64,000 nt of DNA from Sabulitectum sp964604135 (GCA_964604135.1 CAZRXU010000001.1:1-64000), one strand, 5' to 3'. Positions 48,608 through 58,136 are shown, numbered from the stretch's first letter. Numbers and translations: made by a program. Notes: generated by a model from the letters alone, not told the origin.

Positions 48608-49704
48608 AGAGGATTCTTTTTGATCTGAAGAAGCAGTATTACTTCAATTCACTTTACCCCCTTTACAGAGTTATGAAGCAGGATCCCCGGTACGATCTGT
48701 GGATCAGAGCGGGGAAAGACCAGCACCGGTTTCTAGGCATGTTTATGATTTCAAACAGGTCAAGAATTCAGGATGAACTTCGTTCCAGAGGGTTTCAGGT
48801 AACAGATAGAACCTCTGGGTTTGACGGGGTCGTCTGCGGAGATGCATTAAAGAAACCTGAAAAATACGGCGATGTTCCGAAGTTTCACCTCGACCACGGA
48901 GTGGGAATAAAAACACTTCGTATCAGAAACATTGTCAGACAGAAAAACGCAAGGTATCATGTTTTCCTTGAGGGGCAGTACTGGTACGATTACATAAGGA
49001 GTCTGGGGTACGAAAACAAAGCCGATTTTTATGTTACAGGTCTGCCGAAGCTCGATCCGTTTTTTCAGTCGGGTTACTACGACAATCAAGCGCTGATAAC
49101 AAGGTTGGGGCTGGATCCAGGCAAAAAAACTGTACTATTCGCACCATCGTACAAACCAAGCTGTATTGATCACATAGGAGGCAGCATTATAAAGCTGTTG
49201 CCGGAGTACAATCTGTTGGTTAAGCTTCATCCCTATTCATGGGGAGGGAAGTATGCACCACATTCTCAGCATAGACTATATCAGGAACTGGCCGGGAAGC
49301 ACAGAGAGGTGTTTCTTGTCCCATCTGAGGAATACGATGTATATCCCTACCTGTTTCTTGCAGATACACTTATAAGTGACACTTCCAGTGTCGTAAACGA
49401 ATTTCTTGCGCTGGGAAAACACGGTATTATCTACCAGCTGCCTCAGGGTAACCCCAGGCATTCAGACGGTATGCCGGTTCTTTCAATAGCCCCTGAAGAT
49501 TGGCTCAAGGATGCCTTCCCGCATGTATCCCGTCCTGATCAGCTTGAAGATGCAGTAGAGGCCGCTGTTTTTCCCACACATGCCATGAAGCAGAAACTTG
49601 AAGAATACAGGAGGTACTTCTTTACAGGGCTAGATGGAAAGGCTTCCGAAAGGGTAAAACACTGTATAGATTCTGTTCTGCTGGAGAAGAGTCAGCATGC
49701 CTGA
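48604..49704 (+). CDS. CDP-glycerol glycerophosphotransferase family protein (copy 3)
   Basis: A 366-residue paralogue: LDHGVGIKT (His loop), LFAPSYKPS, KLHPYSWGG, ISDTSSVVNEFLALGKHG. Overlaps copy 2 by ATGA and copy 4 by 8 nt. The donor-site region differs from copies 1 and 2 (NEFLALGKHGI), so its acceptor or activated group may differ. Confidence 0.9.
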   Translation: MKRILFDLKKQYYFNSLYPLYRVMKQDPRYDLWIRAGKDQHRFLGMFMISNRSRIQDELRSRGFQVTDRTSGFDGVVCGDALKKPEKYGDVPKFHLDHGVGIKTLRIRNIVRQKNARYHVFLEGQYWYDYIRSLGYENKADFYVTGLPKLDPFFQSGYYDNQALITRLGLDPGKKTVLFAPSYKPSCIDHIGGSIIKLLPEYNLLVKLHPYSWGGKYAPHSQHRLYQELAGKHREVFLVPSEEYDVYPYLFLADTLISDTSSVVNEFLALGKHGIIYQLPQGNPRHSDGMPVLSIAPEDWLKDAFPHVSRPDQLEDAVEAAVFPTHAMKQKLEEYRRYFFTGLDGKASERVKHCIDSVLLEKSQHA

Positions 49705-50926
49705 AAACTACAAAATTGCCTACTGGCTAAGAACAGATATCCAGCACTTCGCCCATGTTCAGCACATCTATGAAAACCTTGGCGGTGTGATACTAACAAA
49801 GAATCCAGATATTTACAGCTATCTCAGCGAGAAGTATCCTGAACTTGGAGATGATCTAGTTCTGGTAAAGAATTCAACAGAAGCAAAGAAACTGCTGAAC
49901 CGGTTTGGCACAAAGATAGTGGTGTACACAGGTTTTCAGATGATTTTCTGGGGGTATTCTGTTCAGGTGTTTCACGGCTCATCCGACAAACACTACTTGC
50001 TGAACCACAGGAGGATTCTGCTTTACGACCTGCTTCTTCTTCCAGGAAACAGGCATATGGAGAGAATAGCAGGTGCATACAGACTGAAACATCCTGAAAA
50101 ATTCAAAGTTGTAGGGTATCCCAAGTTTGACAAACTGGTTAATGGAATCATTACAGAGAAGCCGCTTTTCGACAACGGAAGACCCACGATTCTGTATGCT
50201 CCTACCTGGATAACACAGGGTTCCGGCTCAAAGCTGAAGTTTTCAGAATACGGCGAGAGTTCGCTACCTTTGTGGGGAACAAAACTGATAAAGGCAATCG
50301 TACCCCGCTGGAACCTTATAATCAAGTACCACTCGCGTATATATGAAAGCCACAGGGAAATATACGACGGCATTAACAGTTGCATTGCAGACCTTAACGC
50401 CGGGGATCGCGTTAAAGTTGTAATTGACTCCAATATAACAGAGTATATGAACCAGGCTGATCTGATGATCTCCGATATATCGGCGGTGTGCTACGAGTGG
50501 TTCCACACAGGCAGACCAATCGTGTTTGCAAATCCTTCACCGGAACACTATCGACCTTCAGATGATCAGCTTTCAAACACTTACGCGTGGCAGGCCGGAG
50601 ATGTTCTTTACGCTGAAGAAGACATAGTTCCGATTTTGCAGCGAAACATTGCTTCAGACAGCCATGCCGATATTCGTAGGAAACTGCTTGAACACTCGTT
50701 CTACATGCCAGATGGTCACGCAGGTGACAGGCAACTGGCAGAGATCGTTAAATTCTATGACAGTGTCGTAAGTTTTAGCAAACTGCGAATGGTGCTGCAC
50801 AACATCGGTGTGTTTGCAAAGGACACTGTACGACACGCCAGGGAAAAACGGAACAGACCTGTTACTTCCGCCATCTCTGATGAAACCAGACCCACTGTTC
50901 CGGAGCATCAAGAATCCACCTGCTGA
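49697..50926 (+). CDS. CDP-glycerol glycerophosphotransferase family protein (copy 4)
   Basis: A 409-residue paralogue with VFHGSSDKHYLL (His loop), LYAPTWITQG, IKYHSRIYESH and ISDISAVCYEWFHTGRPIV. The C-terminal ~45 residues are a basic extension not seen in copies 1-3. Its 3' end overlaps the convergent acyltransferase gene by 65 nt. Confidence 0.9.
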   Translation: MPENYKIAYWLRTDIQHFAHVQHIYENLGGVILTKNPDIYSYLSEKYPELGDDLVLVKNSTEAKKLLNRFGTKIVVYTGFQMIFWGYSVQVFHGSSDKHYLLNHRRILLYDLLLLPGNRHMERIAGAYRLKHPEKFKVVGYPKFDKLVNGIITEKPLFDNGRPTILYAPTWITQGSGSKLKFSEYGESSLPLWGTKLIKAIVPRWNLIIKYHSRIYESHREIYDGINSCIADLNAGDRVKVVIDSNITEYMNQADLMISDISAVCYEWFHTGRPIVFANPSPEHYRPSDDQLSNTYAWQAGDVLYAEEDIVPILQRNIASDSHADIRRKLLEHSFYMPDGHAGDRQLAEIVKFYDSVVSFSKLRMVLHNIGVFAKDTVRHAREKRNRPVTSAISDETRPTVPEHQESTC

Positions 50927-51734
50927 TTTTGTCGTTGAGCTGTTTCAGTATGTCGGAAACGGAGTTATTTTCGTCAAAGAACACCGGTTTGTCGATTTCA
51001 AGAATATAGCTGCGGCTCTTTCTTCTTTTTATGTGCATTGTTACTACTGGAACCTTCAACCTTTTTGCAAGGATTGCCGGTGACACAGGTGTAGGTGCTT
51101 TGCGACCAAGAAACTCGGAAAGCTCACTGTCCACCCCCCTGGTGCTCTGGTCGATAAGTATTCCCAGTGCATAGCCGCTGCGAAGCAGACGCACAATGGG
51201 GGAAGCACCTGCGTCTCTGTCCACCGTATGAATGCCCGGTTTCTGCCTGAGTTTATCCAGAACAGGGGAGGCCTGTTTTTGTGAAAGAGATCTTCCAACA
51301 ACGGCGGTATTAAAACCCAGCAGTTTTATGGCTCTTGGAATAAGCTCCCAAGGGCCGAAATGGGCAGTTACCGCAATAACTCCTGTCCCCTGGGACATGG
51401 CTTCAACCATGTTTTCAGTACCATGAATTTCAACCAGTTTTTTGAAAGTCGAATCGTTTCTGTAAGACAGATAGAAGAAGTCAAAGAAACTTGCCAGAAC
51501 ACTTGAGTATATTTCTGCGGCGCAGACGGTGATGCCATTATCCTTCATGACGCTGCGGGAGTGTTTTTCGATAATTTTGTTGGATGGCAGCGGCAGAATG
51601 GATAATATCCGCCCAAGAATGCGGGCATTTAGGTATGACAGCCATCTGGGTATTACTGCAGCCCCAAGTATTACCAGCTTGAAAGCCGGAACGGTAAGGG
51701 CATGCCGAAGTGTCTTGAAGGGTAGTCTTTTCAT
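50862..51734 (-). CDS. LpxL/HtrB-type lysophospholipid acyltransferase
   Basis: About 290 residues from ATG 51734 (frame open to 51803). Family motif AVTAHFGPWELIPRAIKLLG contains the HFGPWE catalytic H-x4-E; RSLSQ, IHTVDRDAGAS, ALGILIDQSTRG and APTPVSPAILAKRLKVPVV follow. It adds a secondary acyl chain to a Kdo-lipid A-like or other glycolipid, evidence for an LPS-type outer membrane. Divergent from polA. Confidence 0.9.
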   Translation of the reverse strand: MKRLPFKTLRHALTVPAFKLVILGAAVIPRWLSYLNARILGRILSILPLPSNKIIEKHSRSVMKDNGITVCAAEIYSSVLASFFDFFYLSYRNDSTFKKLVEIHGTENMVEAMSQGTGVIAVTAHFGPWELIPRAIKLLGFNTAVVGRSLSQKQASPVLDKLRQKPGIHTVDRDAGASPIVRLLRSGYALGILIDQSTRGVDSELSEFLGRKAPTPVSPAILAKRLKVPVVTMHIKRRKSRSYILEIDKPVFFDENNSVSDILKQLNDKISRWILDAPEQWVWFHQRWRK

Positions 51735-51826
51735 AGTTGGTCGAGAATACGAGGTTTGAAGGTGAACTGTCAAGAAAGACAGCCATCTGATTATATTCCG
51801 CACTCACTGCGGCGGAAGGAAGAGAC

Positions 51827-54469
51827 GTGGCACACAAGCTTATACTGGTAGATACGCTAAGCCTTCTTTACAGAGGCCATTATGCCATGATGAGAAAGCC
51901 TCTCAGAGGTTCCGATGGTACTGTTACAAGTGGTTTGAACTTCCTTCTCAACGAGCTTTACTCCCTTATAAATGCCAATCCCGACAGTTTGGTGGCTGCC
52001 GTCAGTGATGCCCCTGGCCCGTCTTTTCGCAAACAGCTTTATCCGAAGTACAAGGCCAACAGGCCCCCTGCGCCTCCTGATCTTATAAAGCAGACTGAAA
52101 TTGCCAGAGAGCTTATACCGCTTCTGGGTATTCCATTTGTTGAACAAATGGGTCTCGAGGCTGACGATATCATCGCCGCCTATGCAGGGGAGGCGAGTGT
52201 TCCTGTTGTTGTTCTGTCACCGGACAAGGATCTTCTTCAGCTTGTAACCAGTAATGTATCTGTTCTTCGCCCGGGGAAATACGGTGGTTCTCCAACACTT
52301 GTTAAACACGGAGATGTTGCAGAAATAATTGGAGTTGATGCTGAATATGTGGCTGACTTTCTTGCTATTTCCGGAGACTCTGCAGACAACATACCGGGTG
52401 CCCGGGGAATAGGGCCCAAAGGTGCGGTGAAGCTAATTCGTCAGTTTGGTGGTGTCGAACAGATTTACGGCAGTGTCGCCGATGTAACGCCGGAATCGGT
52501 TCGCAAAAAACTTACAGATTCCAGAGAGATGGTAGAGCTGAGTTTGAAGCTTACCAAGTTGAATACTTCCCTCAGCGACGAGTTGAAACACAGAGATTTG
52601 CGTCTTACAGAGCCTGATCTGGAAAGAGCCCTGCCCATACTGCAGAAACTGGGGCTTTCAAAGGTGGCGGAGCAGATCAGTCACGGGGTATCCGGCTCTG
52701 GCGTGCAGGAACTATTTTCCTGCAGAGTAAACATCATCGATGATCTCGATCGCCTGGATTTGCCTGGAGATGGGCCAGTGTGTATCGATACGGAAACAAC
52801 ATCAGCCGATCCCATGAGTGCAGAGCTTATTGGTTTCTCTGTTACTTCAGTGGAAACACAGAGCTGGTACCTTCACTTTGCAGATTCGCTGAACAGGGAA
52901 CAGGTACTGAAGGATCTTGAAAAACTGTTAAATGCCAGGGGGTACATAGCTCAGAACGCCAAGTACGACAGCCATGTTCTAGGCAGATACGGAGTAACCC
53001 TTCCGGTTCCTGCAGATGACCCGTACCTGGCTGACTACATCCTGAGACCAGAGGCAAGAAGCCACGGGCTGAAAAATATTGTTCCGGTCTGGCTTGGAAA
53101 AACAATGAAGACCTTCGATGAGGTTTCCGGGGGTACCGGTTCTCTCACCGGTGTTCCTGTAGAAACTGTAGCCCGTTACTGCTGCGCAGACTCTGCGTCT
53201 ACCATTGCACTGGCGCGCAGGATGTCGGTGGAGCTGTCAGGCGATCCGGAACTGGAAAAGCTATACCGGGAAGTGGAGCTTCCACTTTCGTCGGTTCTGG
53301 GAAATATGGAGAGCTTAGGTATAGGAATAGATAGAGATGCTCTTCGCCGTGAAGGAGAGCTGATAAGCAAAATGATATTTGAACTCATGGAAACTGCCTC
53401 TCAGCAGGCTGGGCGGCCTGTGAACCTTGCCAGCCCCGCCCGGGTGGCTTCTGTTATGTTCGATACTCTTGGTCTTACTCCTGTAAGAAAAACCGCTAAA
53501 GGAGCAAGATCAACCGGTATGACCGTGCTTTCCGCTTTGAGGAATGAACATCCGTTTGTTGAAACACTTATTGAATTCAGAGAGCTTTCAAAGCTTCTTA
53601 ATACATATGTAGAGAAACTGCCAGGGTATGTAAATCCTGTAACAGGGTTGATTCATACCAGTTTTAATCAGGCAGTTACAGCAACCGGCAGACTGAGTTC
53701 CAGCAACCCGAACCTGCAGAACATCCCAATCAGAACCAGCAGGGGCAGAGAGATCAGAAAGTGTTTCATCCCTCCGGTGAAGGGTCATGTATTTGTATCG
53801 GCGGATTACTCGCAGATCGAACTTAGAATTCTGGCTCATCTTGCCGGAGAAGGCGTACTGCGCGGTGCATACAGAGAAAACGCAGATATTCATTCCAGAA
53901 CGGCAGAGGCCGTTTTCGGCGATGCCTCTCCGGATCACAGAAGGAAAGCCAAAGAGGTTAACTTCTCTATCATATACGGAATAAGTGCTTTTGGTCTTGC
54001 GCAGAGGCTGTCTATTTCCCGTGGAGAGGCAGCCGGTATTATTTCCAGATACTACGAAACCTATCCTGAGGTTGAGTCTTTTTACAGAAAAATGGTGGAG
54101 TATGCCGGAAGCAACGGGGAAATCAGAACGATCTTCGGCAGAAGACGGTTGTTCGGCGGAATAAATAACGCTTCAGGCAACGCAAGAAAACAGATGGAGA
54201 GAGCTGCGGTTAACACTGCTGTACAGGGTTCGGCAGCAGACATAATAAAGGTAGCAATGATCAGGGTAGAGAACCGCCTCAATAAGGAACTTCCAAAGGC
54301 AGGTCTGGTATTACAGGTGCATGATGAACTTGTTGTTTCCTGTCCTGAAGGGCAGAAGAATACAGCAGAGGAAATACTGAAACAGGAAATGCAGGGGGCA
54401 GTTCAGCTGCAGGTTCCTCTTACCGTTGAAACTGGATCCGGCTTCAACTGGCTTGAAGCTGGCCACTAA
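51827..54469 (+). CDS. polA: DNA polymerase I
   Basis: An 880-residue family A polymerase with all three domains. 5' nuclease (1-~285: LVDTLSLLYRGHYAM, GLEADDIIAAYA, SGDSADNIPGARGIGPKGA), 3'-5' exonuclease (~300-470, with the active DTETT motif and conserved YCCADSAS, so probably proofreading-competent), and polymerase (TSFNQAVTATGRLSSSNPNLQNIP, SADYSQIELRILAHLAGE, KEVNFSIIYGIS, VHDELV). GTG start after GGAAGGAAGAG. Roles are Okazaki fragment maturation and repair. Confidence 0.97.
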   Translation: MAHKLILVDTLSLLYRGHYAMMRKPLRGSDGTVTSGLNFLLNELYSLINANPDSLVAAVSDAPGPSFRKQLYPKYKANRPPAPPDLIKQTEIARELIPLLGIPFVEQMGLEADDIIAAYAGEASVPVVVLSPDKDLLQLVTSNVSVLRPGKYGGSPTLVKHGDVAEIIGVDAEYVADFLAISGDSADNIPGARGIGPKGAVKLIRQFGGVEQIYGSVADVTPESVRKKLTDSREMVELSLKLTKLNTSLSDELKHRDLRLTEPDLERALPILQKLGLSKVAEQISHGVSGSGVQELFSCRVNIIDDLDRLDLPGDGPVCIDTETTSADPMSAELIGFSVTSVETQSWYLHFADSLNREQVLKDLEKLLNARGYIAQNAKYDSHVLGRYGVTLPVPADDPYLADYILRPEARSHGLKNIVPVWLGKTMKTFDEVSGGTGSLTGVPVETVARYCCADSASTIALARRMSVELSGDPELEKLYREVELPLSSVLGNMESLGIGIDRDALRREGELISKMIFELMETASQQAGRPVNLASPARVASVMFDTLGLTPVRKTAKGARSTGMTVLSALRNEHPFVETLIEFRELSKLLNTYVEKLPGYVNPVTGLIHTSFNQAVTATGRLSSSNPNLQNIPIRTSRGREIRKCFIPPVKGHVFVSADYSQIELRILAHLAGEGVLRGAYRENADIHSRTAEAVFGDASPDHRRKAKEVNFSIIYGISAFGLAQRLSISRGEAAGIISRYYETYPEVESFYRKMVEYAGSNGEIRTIFGRRRLFGGINNASGNARKQMERAAVNTAVQGSAADIIKVAMIRVENRLNKELPKAGLVLQVHDELVVSCPEGQKNTAEEILKQEMQGAVQLQVPLTVETGSGFNWLEAGH

Positions 54470-54478
54470 GGGAAAAAC

Positions 54479-55804
54479 ATGAAAATTGGTTTTATTGCAA
54501 TGGCTGCTGTGATAGTTGTTCTGGTATCTTCCTGTGGTACAGCTGAACACATTAATGTTGTTTTGATTCTTACAGACACGGTAAGAGCGGATCATCTGAG
54601 CTGCTACGGCTACGAAAGAAGTACTTCACCTCATATTGACAGTCTTGCAGCTGCAGGAACCCTGTTCAAAAACTGTCAGGGACAGGCATCGTGGACTCTT
54701 CCCTGCATGGCAACAATCATGTCCGGCGTGGCTCCGGTTGTTCACGGTGCAGGTAGAAACAGTAGTGATTTACACGGGATCTCAACAGAGGTTCCATGGC
54801 TGCCGCTGGCTTTTCACCGTGAGGGATACAGAACAGCAGCTTTTTTCAATGTGATCTTCATGAATGAAGATTTCAATTTCCACCGGGGTTTTCAGCATTT
54901 TGACTGCAGAGGTGTTTCAAGCGGAAACAGTCTTAGAAAAGCGGGCCCCACGGTGGATGATTTTATGGAATGGCTTGATACCGGTGATGCTAACAAGCCG
55001 TTTTTTGCTGCAGTACACTTCTACGACCCTCACATTCCTTACAACGCTCCAGAACCTTACAGGTCTCTATACATAAATCCTGACTACAGCGGATATTACG
55101 GGGATTTGTGGGGTAGTGTTCCCGAAATGATGGAGGTGAATTCCGGTGAAGTTGTTCCGTCAGAAGCCGATCTTCAGAACCTCATAGCACTCTACGATGG
55201 GGAAATATCATACATGGATTCGGAAATCGGAAAGCTGCTTGCCGGGTTGCGGGTCAGAGGTTTTTCGGAAAACACCATTGTTTTGATTGTTGGAGATCAC
55301 GGAGAAGAATTTTTCGATCACGGGGGCATAGAACACGGCCGAAACCTCTATCAGGAAACAACACATGTTCCACTGATAGCTGCAGGCCCCGGCTTTAACA
55401 GTGGGGGTGTGGTTACGCAGCGTGTTGCGCAGCTGGATATCGCGGGAACACTTGCAGAGGCAGTTGGCATTGAGTTCACAGTATGTGAACCATCACAGAA
55501 CCTTCTTGAGGAAATGAATGCAGCAAGAGATATTCCTGCAAGCGGTGTTCTGTGGTACCAGCAAGGTGATCTGGTTTCAATTGTATCAGATAACAGCAAA
55601 ATAATCTGGTCGGTGGAAGATGATTCAGTGGAATCATTTAACCTTGCCACAGATCCGCTGGAGCGGGAAATACTTGAACCGGAAGAAAATCTGGTACGGG
55701 CAGCAGAGTATTATTGGGCAACACCCCCGGTAGGGGAGGCACCCCTGGTGAATTGCAGTGAAACTGCAGCCAGGGAACTGAGGAATCTGGGCTACATCAG
55801 ATAG
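54479..55804 (+). CDS. sulfatase/phosphoglycerol-transferase-fold lipoprotein
   Basis: A 441-residue alkaline-phosphatase-superfamily protein with a lipoprotein signal (VVLVSSC lipobox). INVVLILTDTVRADHLSCYGY gives the first metal Asp pair. The nucleophile region is SWTLPCMATIMSG: Thr occupies the place of the formylglycine Cys/Ser, as in LTA synthase/OpgB-type phosphoglycerol transferases. FFAAVHFYDPHIPYNAP and VGDHGEEFFDHGGIEHGRNLY hold further metal ligands. It may process or transfer phosphoglycerol units made by the neighbouring polymer cluster (inference). Confidence 0.9.
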   Translation: MKIGFIAMAAVIVVLVSSCGTAEHINVVLILTDTVRADHLSCYGYERSTSPHIDSLAAAGTLFKNCQGQASWTLPCMATIMSGVAPVVHGAGRNSSDLHGISTEVPWLPLAFHREGYRTAAFFNVIFMNEDFNFHRGFQHFDCRGVSSGNSLRKAGPTVDDFMEWLDTGDANKPFFAAVHFYDPHIPYNAPEPYRSLYINPDYSGYYGDLWGSVPEMMEVNSGEVVPSEADLQNLIALYDGEISYMDSEIGKLLAGLRVRGFSENTIVLIVGDHGEEFFDHGGIEHGRNLYQETTHVPLIAAGPGFNSGGVVTQRVAQLDIAGTLAEAVGIEFTVCEPSQNLLEEMNAARDIPASGVLWYQQGDLVSIVSDNSKIIWSVEDDSVESFNLATDPLEREILEPEENLVRAAEYYWATPPVGEAPLVNCSETAARELRNLGYIR

Positions 55805-56273
55805 AGGTAATAACCGCCGACTGGTTTTCAGTTACAACCAGATATGAGCCTTCCGGCATGTCAGACAGGTTAACTGTGAGGTGTCCCTGATCATCTGCAG
55901 ATGCCTGAATAATCAGTCGCCCGGCTTTGTCAAGAATCAGTACTTCCGACAAGGGTACAATTCCCGTTACTGCAACACTGTTCCCTGAAACTGGATTCTG
56001 AGAAAAAGATAGAGTTTGTGCCTGCGGATTGTCTTCTTCGATTCCGGTGTACCATTCTTTGTAGATAGCATTTCTGGGGCAGTAGTTAACACAGATACCG
56101 CAGCCGTCACACAACTCTGGGTCTATGTATGCATCACCACCAGCCATTGATATTGCACCCTGGGGGCAGGATGACAGACAGTGACCGCAGCCGTTGCATT
56201 TAGCGTCGTTAACAACGAAGATCCATCTCATAGGTGCAAGCAGTACAAAGGCCAGGGCAATGATTTTAAGCAT
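55797..56273 (-). CDS. 2[4Fe-4S] ferredoxin-domain protein with sorting-tail-like C-terminus
   Basis: 158 residues from ATG 56273 (AGGAG upstream; frame open to 56315). Residues 1-20 are a hydrophobic signal/anchor (MLKIIALAFVLLAPM). Residues ~22-75 bind two clusters: CNGCGHCLSSCP and CDGCGICVNYCP. Residues ~90-158 have the pattern of the type IX secretion/FlgD-like tail: NPVSGNSVAV, LILDKAGRLI, LTVNLSDMPEGSYLVV. A ferredoxin with an export signal and a surface-sorting tail is odd; ordinary cytoplasmic ferredoxins have neither. Convergent with the sulfatase gene. Confidence 0.85.
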   Translation of the reverse strand: MLKIIALAFVLLAPMRWIFVVNDAKCNGCGHCLSSCPQGAISMAGGDAYIDPELCDGCGICVNYCPRNAIYKEWYTGIEEDNPQAQTLSFSQNPVSGNSVAVTGIVPLSEVLILDKAGRLIIQASADDQGHLTVNLSDMPEGSYLVVTENQSAVITSI

Positions 56274-56748
56274 GTCTTTCTCCTGTAAGTCTTCTACGTT
56301 GGATTTCCCAGGCAATCATGGCTGCAGTGCTGGATACATTGATACATCCTCGTACACCGGACTGGGGTATTACAACTTTCATCTGACACATATCAAGAAC
56401 TTCCGATGAAATACCATTTGCTTCATTTCCCAGAACAAAGGCGCAGTTAGGGGGAAAATCGGCAATGTGAAGCGGAACTGCATCGGGAGTGTTCTCGGCG
56501 GCAACAACAATTCTGTTTAATCGTATGTATTCCACAGCTTCAGCGGCGCTGTTAAACCACCTCCATGGAACAATACCGTGAGTGCCTCTTGAAGTTCTGC
56601 CCACTTTTCTTCCACCGGGTCGTGCTGAAATCCCGGTTAGCACAACACCGGCTGGTGATACAGCTTCTGCGGTGCGGAAAACAGAGCCCACATTGAAGGC
56701 ACTTCTCAGCGAATCAAGAACAAAAACGGGAAAATTCTGTGTGAACAT
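56266..56748 (-). CDS. SpoU/TrmH-family RNA 2'-O-methyltransferase
   Basis: About 160 residues from ATG 56748 (frame open to 56835). SPOUT knot motifs: SAFNVGSVFRTAEA (motif 1), FVLGNEANGIS (motif 2) and PQSGVRGCINVSSTAAMIAWE (motif 3). It uses SAM to methylate a ribose in tRNA or rRNA; the target is not determinable. Motif 3 reads GCINVS instead of the usual SLNVS. Overlaps the ferredoxin gene by 8 nt. Confidence 0.92.
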   Translation of the reverse strand: MFTQNFPVFVLDSLRSAFNVGSVFRTAEAVSPAGVVLTGISARPGGRKVGRTSRGTHGIVPWRWFNSAAEAVEYIRLNRIVVAAENTPDAVPLHIADFPPNCAFVLGNEANGISSEVLDMCQMKVVIPQSGVRGCINVSSTAAMIAWEIQRRRLTGERHA

Positions 56749-56943
56749 GGTTCCAATCCTGTTTTGCATGGCATCTGGAAAAATTACCCGGCAGAAATAT
56801 ACGAAATTACACACAGGTGCAAATGCCATTGACAACAGCCGCTGCCGTGTTTAAATAAAGAACGGGAGGCGCATTACGATGTGTATAGTTGCAGTTATTG
56901 GCGGGTGTTTACTGCAGAGGTTTCAATACACGAAGGGTCTTCG

Positions 56944-57345
56944 ATGAACAAGGTTGTGGTTCGCACCCTCACTGGCGAGACTATCAAAGGATACACGGGA
57001 GATTTTTCCAGGCACAAGCCGTCATTCCTGCTTTCCAGTGATGACGGATCTGTGCGAATAAATCAGATTATTGTACTCAAGGAGCTGAAAGCTGTATTTT
57101 TCGTTAAGGCATTTGATGGCAATTTCCTGTACAAGAAGAAGCTGTATTTCGATGAAGACAGTTCATACGGAAAGAGAGTTGTTGTTAAATTCAAAGATGG
57201 GGAAGAGTTTATAGGCAGGGTGGAAACCATGCATTCTGACCCTGAGGATTTCGGCTTCTTTATCTTTCCTCTGGACACGGACTCAAACACAATCAGAGCA
57301 TTTTTCCTGAACGGATCTATCGAGAGTATACAGCCTTACAAGTAA
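56944..57345 (+). CDS. DUF6982-like protein
   Basis: 133 residues from ATG 56944 (frame open to 56881). Beta-rich, with VVVRTLTGETIKGYTGDFSRHKPSFLL, an LKELKAVFFVKAFDGN core, VVVKFKDGEEFIGRVE, and DFGFFIFPLDTDSNTIRAFFLNGSI (described by its GFFIFP core). This matches the two-repeat SH3/PilZ-like pattern of DUF6982 as I know it. Function unknown, probably cytoplasmic. Convergent with sfsA, overlapping it by 29 nt. Confidence 0.8.
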   Translation: MNKVVVRTLTGETIKGYTGDFSRHKPSFLLSSDDGSVRINQIIVLKELKAVFFVKAFDGNFLYKKKLYFDEDSSYGKRVVVKFKDGEEFIGRVETMHSDPEDFGFFIFPLDTDSNTIRAFFLNGSIESIQPYK

Positions 57346-58096
57346 TAGCAAGATTTCCGGAGTAGCTCAAATTTCTACCGTCAAAGTCAATCTGAACTGC
57401 GTAGATCTTAACCCCAGCTGAAATCGCAGTGTCCAGTGCATCTGCAAATTCCGGATCTGTCAGCCTGTTTGCCGCAAAACAATCAACACCTCTTACAAAC
57501 ACCAGAAATACCACAGCGGTATTTTTACCAGCCAGTGTCATTTCTGTGAGTTCTTTAACATGTTTCACACCTCTTGATGTAGGTGCGTCTGGAAACAGTG
57601 CTTTTTTCCCGGATTTCAATGTGCAGCCCTTTGTTTCCACCCAGATATTGTCGTTAACGAGAAAGTCAAACCTGCTGCTTCCAGAAGGGGCTTTAACTTC
57701 TGCCTGCAGCTTTTTTGCGTGTTCCACTGGGGAGTGTGGTCCGGAAAGAAGAGCAGCGGCAATTCTGCGGTGGTATCCGGTGTTAACAAGTATCCACCCT
57801 GTAGGGTCTTTTGCTGCAACCAGAGACCACTTTGTTTTGCGTTCGGAGCCTTCAGGTGCGTGGATAATTAGAACTCTGTTACCTGTGTAAAGCAGTTCTT
57901 CAAGCCTGCCCGGATCGGCTACATGAGCCATTACAGTTTTCCCCCCGGGCAGTTCAGCTTTCATTAGAAACCTGTTTGGTCTGCTGTTAAAAACCGCTGG
58001 AACACAGCCGGATACTGAAAACAGAAATCTTGTATTTCTTGTTCGATGCAATTTACGTCCCCTGGGAATGCTGCTGGATACCGAAACTCTGTACAT
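57317..58096 (-). CDS. sfsA: SfsA family DNA/RNA nuclease
   Basis: A 259-residue protein: RPNRFLMKAELPGGKTVMAHVADPGRLEELL gives the N-terminal OB-like domain, LVAAKDPTGWILVNTGYHRR follows, and the nuclease-like part has RFDFLVNDNIWVETKGCTL (PD-(D/E)xK-type D...ExK) and FPDAPTSRGVKHVKEL. The E. coli protein is linked to sugar fermentation and has nuclease activity. The N-terminal ~18 residues look like an extension, so a start further in is possible. Confidence 0.93.
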   Translation of the reverse strand: MYRVSVSSSIPRGRKLHRTRNTRFLFSVSGCVPAVFNSRPNRFLMKAELPGGKTVMAHVADPGRLEELLYTGNRVLIIHAPEGSERKTKWSLVAAKDPTGWILVNTGYHRRIAAALLSGPHSPVEHAKKLQAEVKAPSGSSRFDFLVNDNIWVETKGCTLKSGKKALFPDAPTSRGVKHVKELTEMTLAGKNTAVVFLVFVRGVDCFAANRLTDPEFADALDTAISAGVKIYAVQIDFDGRNLSYSGNLAITCKAVYSR

Positions 58097-58136
58097 GAGT
58101 AAATTTCAGGGCAATCGCAAGCGTGCCGCATGCTGA

